The notes under the pieces were generated by a model, which saw nothing but the letters and a program-made list of their open reading frames with translations, was not told the origin of the DNA and did no database searches. A DNA stretch of 13,983 bases from an uncultured Oscillibacter sp. (GTDB lineage: Bacteria; Bacillota; Clostridia; Oscillospirales; Oscillospiraceae): the NCBI GenBank assembly GCA_910578935.1, contig CAJTSM010000010.1:100080-114062 (forward strand). Reading direction: 5' to 3'. Position numbers and translations under genes: made by a program. This document shows, in pieces, positions 12,456 through 13,983 of the stretch. The first letter of the stretch is position 1. Every line of letters starts with the position of its first letter.

Positions 12456-12476
12456 GGCGCTACGATTTTGAGCGCC
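12456..12476. repeat. 6-bp GC-rich hairpin in the gene-free region
   Basis: GGCGCT (12456-12461) and AGCGCC (12471-12476) enclose a 9-nt loop. The element GCGCCTG recurs at 12473 and 12559, so the hairpins of this region share sequence. Confidence 0.6.
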
Positions 12477-12483
12477 TGTATTG

Positions 12484-12536
12484 AGCGTCGATCCGTCAGT
12501 TCTAAAGGAATTGACAGACCGGCGCTTTTTGTTTTT
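12484..12536 (+). terminator. Probable intrinsic terminator in the gene-free region
   Basis: An inner 8-bp stem with one G-T pair (GTCAGTTC at 12495-12502, GAATTGAC at 12508-12515) sits within an outer AGCG/CGCT pairing and is followed by TTTTTGTTTTT. It would end a plus-strand transcript arriving from the tRNA side, possibly a small RNA from 12294-12480, and insulate the 240-aa gene. Confidence 0.55.
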
Positions 12537-12560
12537 CCAGGAAAACACAATACTCCCAGC

Positions 12561-12579
12561 GCCTGTTTTCAAAACAGGC
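12561..12579. repeat. Near-perfect palindrome upstream of the element genes
   Basis: GCCTGTTTTCAAAACAGGC is a 19-bp palindrome around a single central base. It lies 23 bp before the -35 box of the putative promoter for the 240-aa gene, so it could be a dimeric regulator site or an RNA/ssDNA hairpin. Confidence 0.7.
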
Positions 12580-12601
12580 AAAATCAAAAAGGGCCCCAGA
12601 C

Positions 12602-12630
12602 TTTTCAGCGCAAAAAGTTGCCATTATATT
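12602..12630 (+). promoter_or_regulatory. Possible promoter of the 240-aa gene
   Basis: TTTTCA (12602-12607) and TATATT (12625-12630) are separated by 17 bp. The predicted start leaves only about 14 nt before the ATG, with AAGGAGG at 12638-12644 almost at the 5' end, which is tight but workable. Confidence 0.4.
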
Positions 12631-12650
12631 AGAAAGCAAGGAGGATCAAA

Positions 12651-13373
12651 ATGAACGCAGAAGAAAAAAACAGATACTTCCAAGAACTAACCCTGAACCT
12701 CCAGCACGAGGGCTTTGCCGTAAAACCGGAAACGGAGGAGGGCCTCCTGCCGGTGGAGCTGGACGGTCAGCGCCTCTGTCTTGCTCGGGCCTCCGGCGCG
12801 GTGAGGTATCGGAGGGAAGATGCGGCTGATGAGCACAGAAGCGCCGCCCTGGACAGTGTGATCTCCATCGCCAAAACTACCACCGAATATATGAGCCAGA
12901 TGGAGGCAGCGCCCCAACTGACGGCCAGCGGCTTGACGGGGGACTACAGACTGCTGGCGGATTTCAATGGCGTAGTCCTTGCGGGCCATCCGACCCAGTT
13001 CGGTGTTCAATTCATCACCTGGGCGTGGGTACGGGAGCGCACTGGCCTGAACGCGGGGAACTGCTACGGGCCTCCCGGCGGCGTGGACAGTTACACTGCG
13101 GCCAAGTGTGACTTCGCTACCCGCTCCGGCCTCATTCCCCACAGCGCCCTTTTTGCCCCGGAGCAGTTGACGGAGATATATCGCTGTATCCATGAAACTC
13201 TGAACAGCAGCTATCCTATCACGGAGGAACGGCAGAAGTGTCTGGAATCGGTGGTAGAGCAGATCGAAGCTGCTGTCCCGGATCTGAACGAGCGGGTGAT
13301 ACTCTCCAACGACAAGGAGCTGGAGTTTGCAGACATGAAGTTTTCCCAAGATAGCGGGATTCAGTTCAGCTAA
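12651..13373 (+). CDS. Unrecognised conjugative-element-type protein
   Basis: 240 residues, starting MNAEEKNRYFQELTLNLQHEG after a strong AAGGAGG site 6 nt upstream. No signal peptide or membrane span. The N-terminal third looks helical and acidic. A central region (about 95-165) contains HPTQFGVQFITWAWVRERTG and CYGPPGGVDSYTAAKCDFATRSGL, suggesting a compact folded domain. I do not recognise a named family. Its style and its position before an ArdA-like gene resemble accessory proteins carried by integrative conjugative elements of gut clostridia. It is followed by a terminator-like hairpin, then a 65-aa gene and the ArdA-like gene. A role in establishment or host-defence evasion is inference from context only. 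Confidence 0.85.
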   Translation: MNAEEKNRYFQELTLNLQHEGFAVKPETEEGLLPVELDGQRLCLARASGAVRYRREDAADEHRSAALDSVISIAKTTTEYMSQMEAAPQLTASGLTGDYRLLADFNGVVLAGHPTQFGVQFITWAWVRERTGLNAGNCYGPPGGVDSYTAAKCDFATRSGLIPHSALFAPEQLTEIYRCIHETLNSSYPITEERQKCLESVVEQIEAAVPDLNERVILSNDKELEFADMKFSQDSGIQFS

Positions 13374-13394
13374 AAGCCAATATTTGTTTTAATT

Positions 13395-13431
13395 AAGGCC
13401 GTTTCCCCGAAAAAGGGGCAGCGCCTTTTTT
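13395..13431 (+). terminator. Terminator-like hairpin after the 240-aa gene, with an alternative fold
   Basis: Outer stem AAGGC/GCCTT and inner CCCC/GGGG around GAAAAA, followed by T6. The stem has an internal loop, so it is imperfect. The left part (13403-13416, TTCCCCGAAAAAGG) can instead pair with 13440-13453 (CCTTTTTTCGGGAA), with one base bulged on each side, which would compete with the terminator fold. Confidence 0.6.
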
Positions 13432-13488
13432 CTTTTTGTCCTTTTTTCGGGAACTGCACATATCAAGAACGAGGAGGACAAAAAGAAT

Positions 13489-13686
13489 ATGGCAAGATAT
13501 TTCATGGGTGATACCCGTCTGGCAGGATTGGAGCGGATGATGATGGACCCGTCCAGATCGCCGTCTACCCGCATTGACACCCGGAAAAAGAGGCCCCAGA
13601 AGAAGCTGCCCTGCAACCGGCCCGTCAAGCCGAGGCAGCGTGAGTGGGAGATGAAAGAGGGCTTTGAGGAGGGCGGCGGCGTATGA
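13489..13686 (+). CDS. Small basic protein of a conjugative element
   Basis: 65 residues, beginning MARYFMGDTRLAGLERMMM. GAGGAGG lies about 11 nt before the ATG. The middle is very rich in arginine, lysine and proline (residues 27-51), and the tail is acidic then glycine-rich (KEGFEEGGGV). No cysteine motif or membrane span. Its stop overlaps the start of the ArdA-like gene by 4 nt (ATGA), showing translational coupling, which supports real coding. I do not recognise the family; the charge suggests nucleic acid binding or binding to an acidic partner, but that is a guess. Confidence 0.75.
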   Translation: MARYFMGDTRLAGLERMMMDPSRSPSTRIDTRKKRPQKKLPCNRPVKPRQREWEMKEGFEEGGGV

Positions 13687-13983
13687 GTTATGTAATCCAA
13701 GCGGTTTTGAGCAACCCTCGACGTCCGGAATGCGATCAGATCACGATCCCCTTTCCCATTCCCGTTGACCAGTACGATAAGACCATTGAGATGCTCCAGG
13801 CAATTGACCTGGGCTTTTCCGTCAACCGGGACTGCACTGTGGATGAAGTGAACAGCCGGTACAGCGTGCTGAACACCCTGGTGGGTACATTGGTCAACAT
13901 CGATCAGCTGGACTATCTGGCGAAACGGCTGGACGGCTTCTGCCCCGGCGAGGTCAGCCAGTTTGAGGCTATGGCCCACAAGC
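13683..13983 (+). CDS. ArdA-like antirestriction protein, N-terminal part (cut by window end)
   Basis: The first 100 residues of a frame open to the window edge, starting MSYVIQAVLSNPRRPECDQI. From memory it resembles proteins annotated as ArdA in clostridial integrative elements, with the shared pattern ITIPFPIPVDQYD near the N-terminus and LDYLAKRLDGF...EVSQFEAMAHK near residue 80-99. The acidic central segment fits the family. ArdA proteins mimic DNA and inhibit type I restriction enzymes, protecting incoming DNA during conjugation. It overlaps the 65-aa gene by 4 nt. The C-terminal half, where the DNA-mimic domain would be confirmed, is missing, so the assignment is moderate. Confidence 0.62.
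   Translation, partial: MSYVIQAVLSNPRRPECDQITIPFPIPVDQYDKTIEMLQAIDLGFSVNRDCTVDEVNSRYSVLNTLVGTLVNIDQLDYLAKRLDGFCPGEVSQFEAMAHK

Noticed and set aside
12687..13349. Minus-strand 220-codon frame opposite the 240-aa gene.
   Set aside because: No ribosome site, and the plus-strand gene has an excellent one with a protein-like sequence.
1..13983. CRISPR array, insertion sequence or transposase.
   Set aside because: No evenly spaced repeats, no transposase motif and no terminal inverted repeats with target duplications were seen.

Overview
The window reads as a chromosomal segment of a GC-rich, Gram-positive gut-type clostridium, most likely Oscillospiraceae/Ruminococcaceae. Supporting this are strong AGGAGG-type ribosome binding sites, consensus sigma-A promoters (TTGACA-17-TATAAT), a yceD-rpmF pair, a clostridial RluA subtype, a fused PotC-PotD polyamine transporter, and a conjugative-element block of the kind common in these bacteria. 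This assignment is inference from gene style; no taxonomic marker is complete enough to name a genus.

Left third (1-5300). It opens with the 3' part of a large unrecognised protein carrying one calcium-loop-like motif, closed by a symmetrical terminator. A minus-strand block follows: yceD (DUF177) and rpmF (ribosomal protein L32) from a perfect consensus promoter, then, beyond rpmF's terminator, a small membrane-anchored protein. Upstream lie an unrecognised 153-aa gene and a possible 27-aa membrane peptide. Divergent from these is an RluA-family pseudouridine synthase gene broken by a one-base deficit in a T run, followed by a bacterial ferritin with all iron-site residues and a strong terminator.

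Middle (5295-9950). A minus-strand operon from one good promoter: potA (ATPase), potB (permease), a potC-potD fusion (permease plus membrane-tethered binding protein), and a FlK-like hotdog thioesterase. The genes overlap or lie 13 nt apart. Divergent from potA is a HAAS-like membrane protein gene followed by an overlapping padR regulator gene. Its promoter is bracketed by three copies of a CTACTG-type motif, a candidate autoregulatory operator.

Right third (11100-13983). An EamA/DMT transporter with two near-identical halves has an extended -10 promoter and a short leader with two mutually exclusive hairpins. Then come a 14-bp perfect dyad, tRNA-Pro(UGG), and about 350 bp of non-coding DNA full of hairpins. 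Beyond lie three genes typical in style of an integrative conjugative element: a 240-aa unknown protein, a 65-aa basic protein, and the start of an ArdA-like antirestriction protein. The tRNA is a likely integration site, with the element's end beginning just after it; no integrase or second attachment site is in view.

Most worth a second look: the structured region between tRNA-Pro and the ArdA-type genes, the operator around the HAAS-padR promoter, the EamA leader, the 27-aa membrane peptide, and the frameshifted RluA gene.
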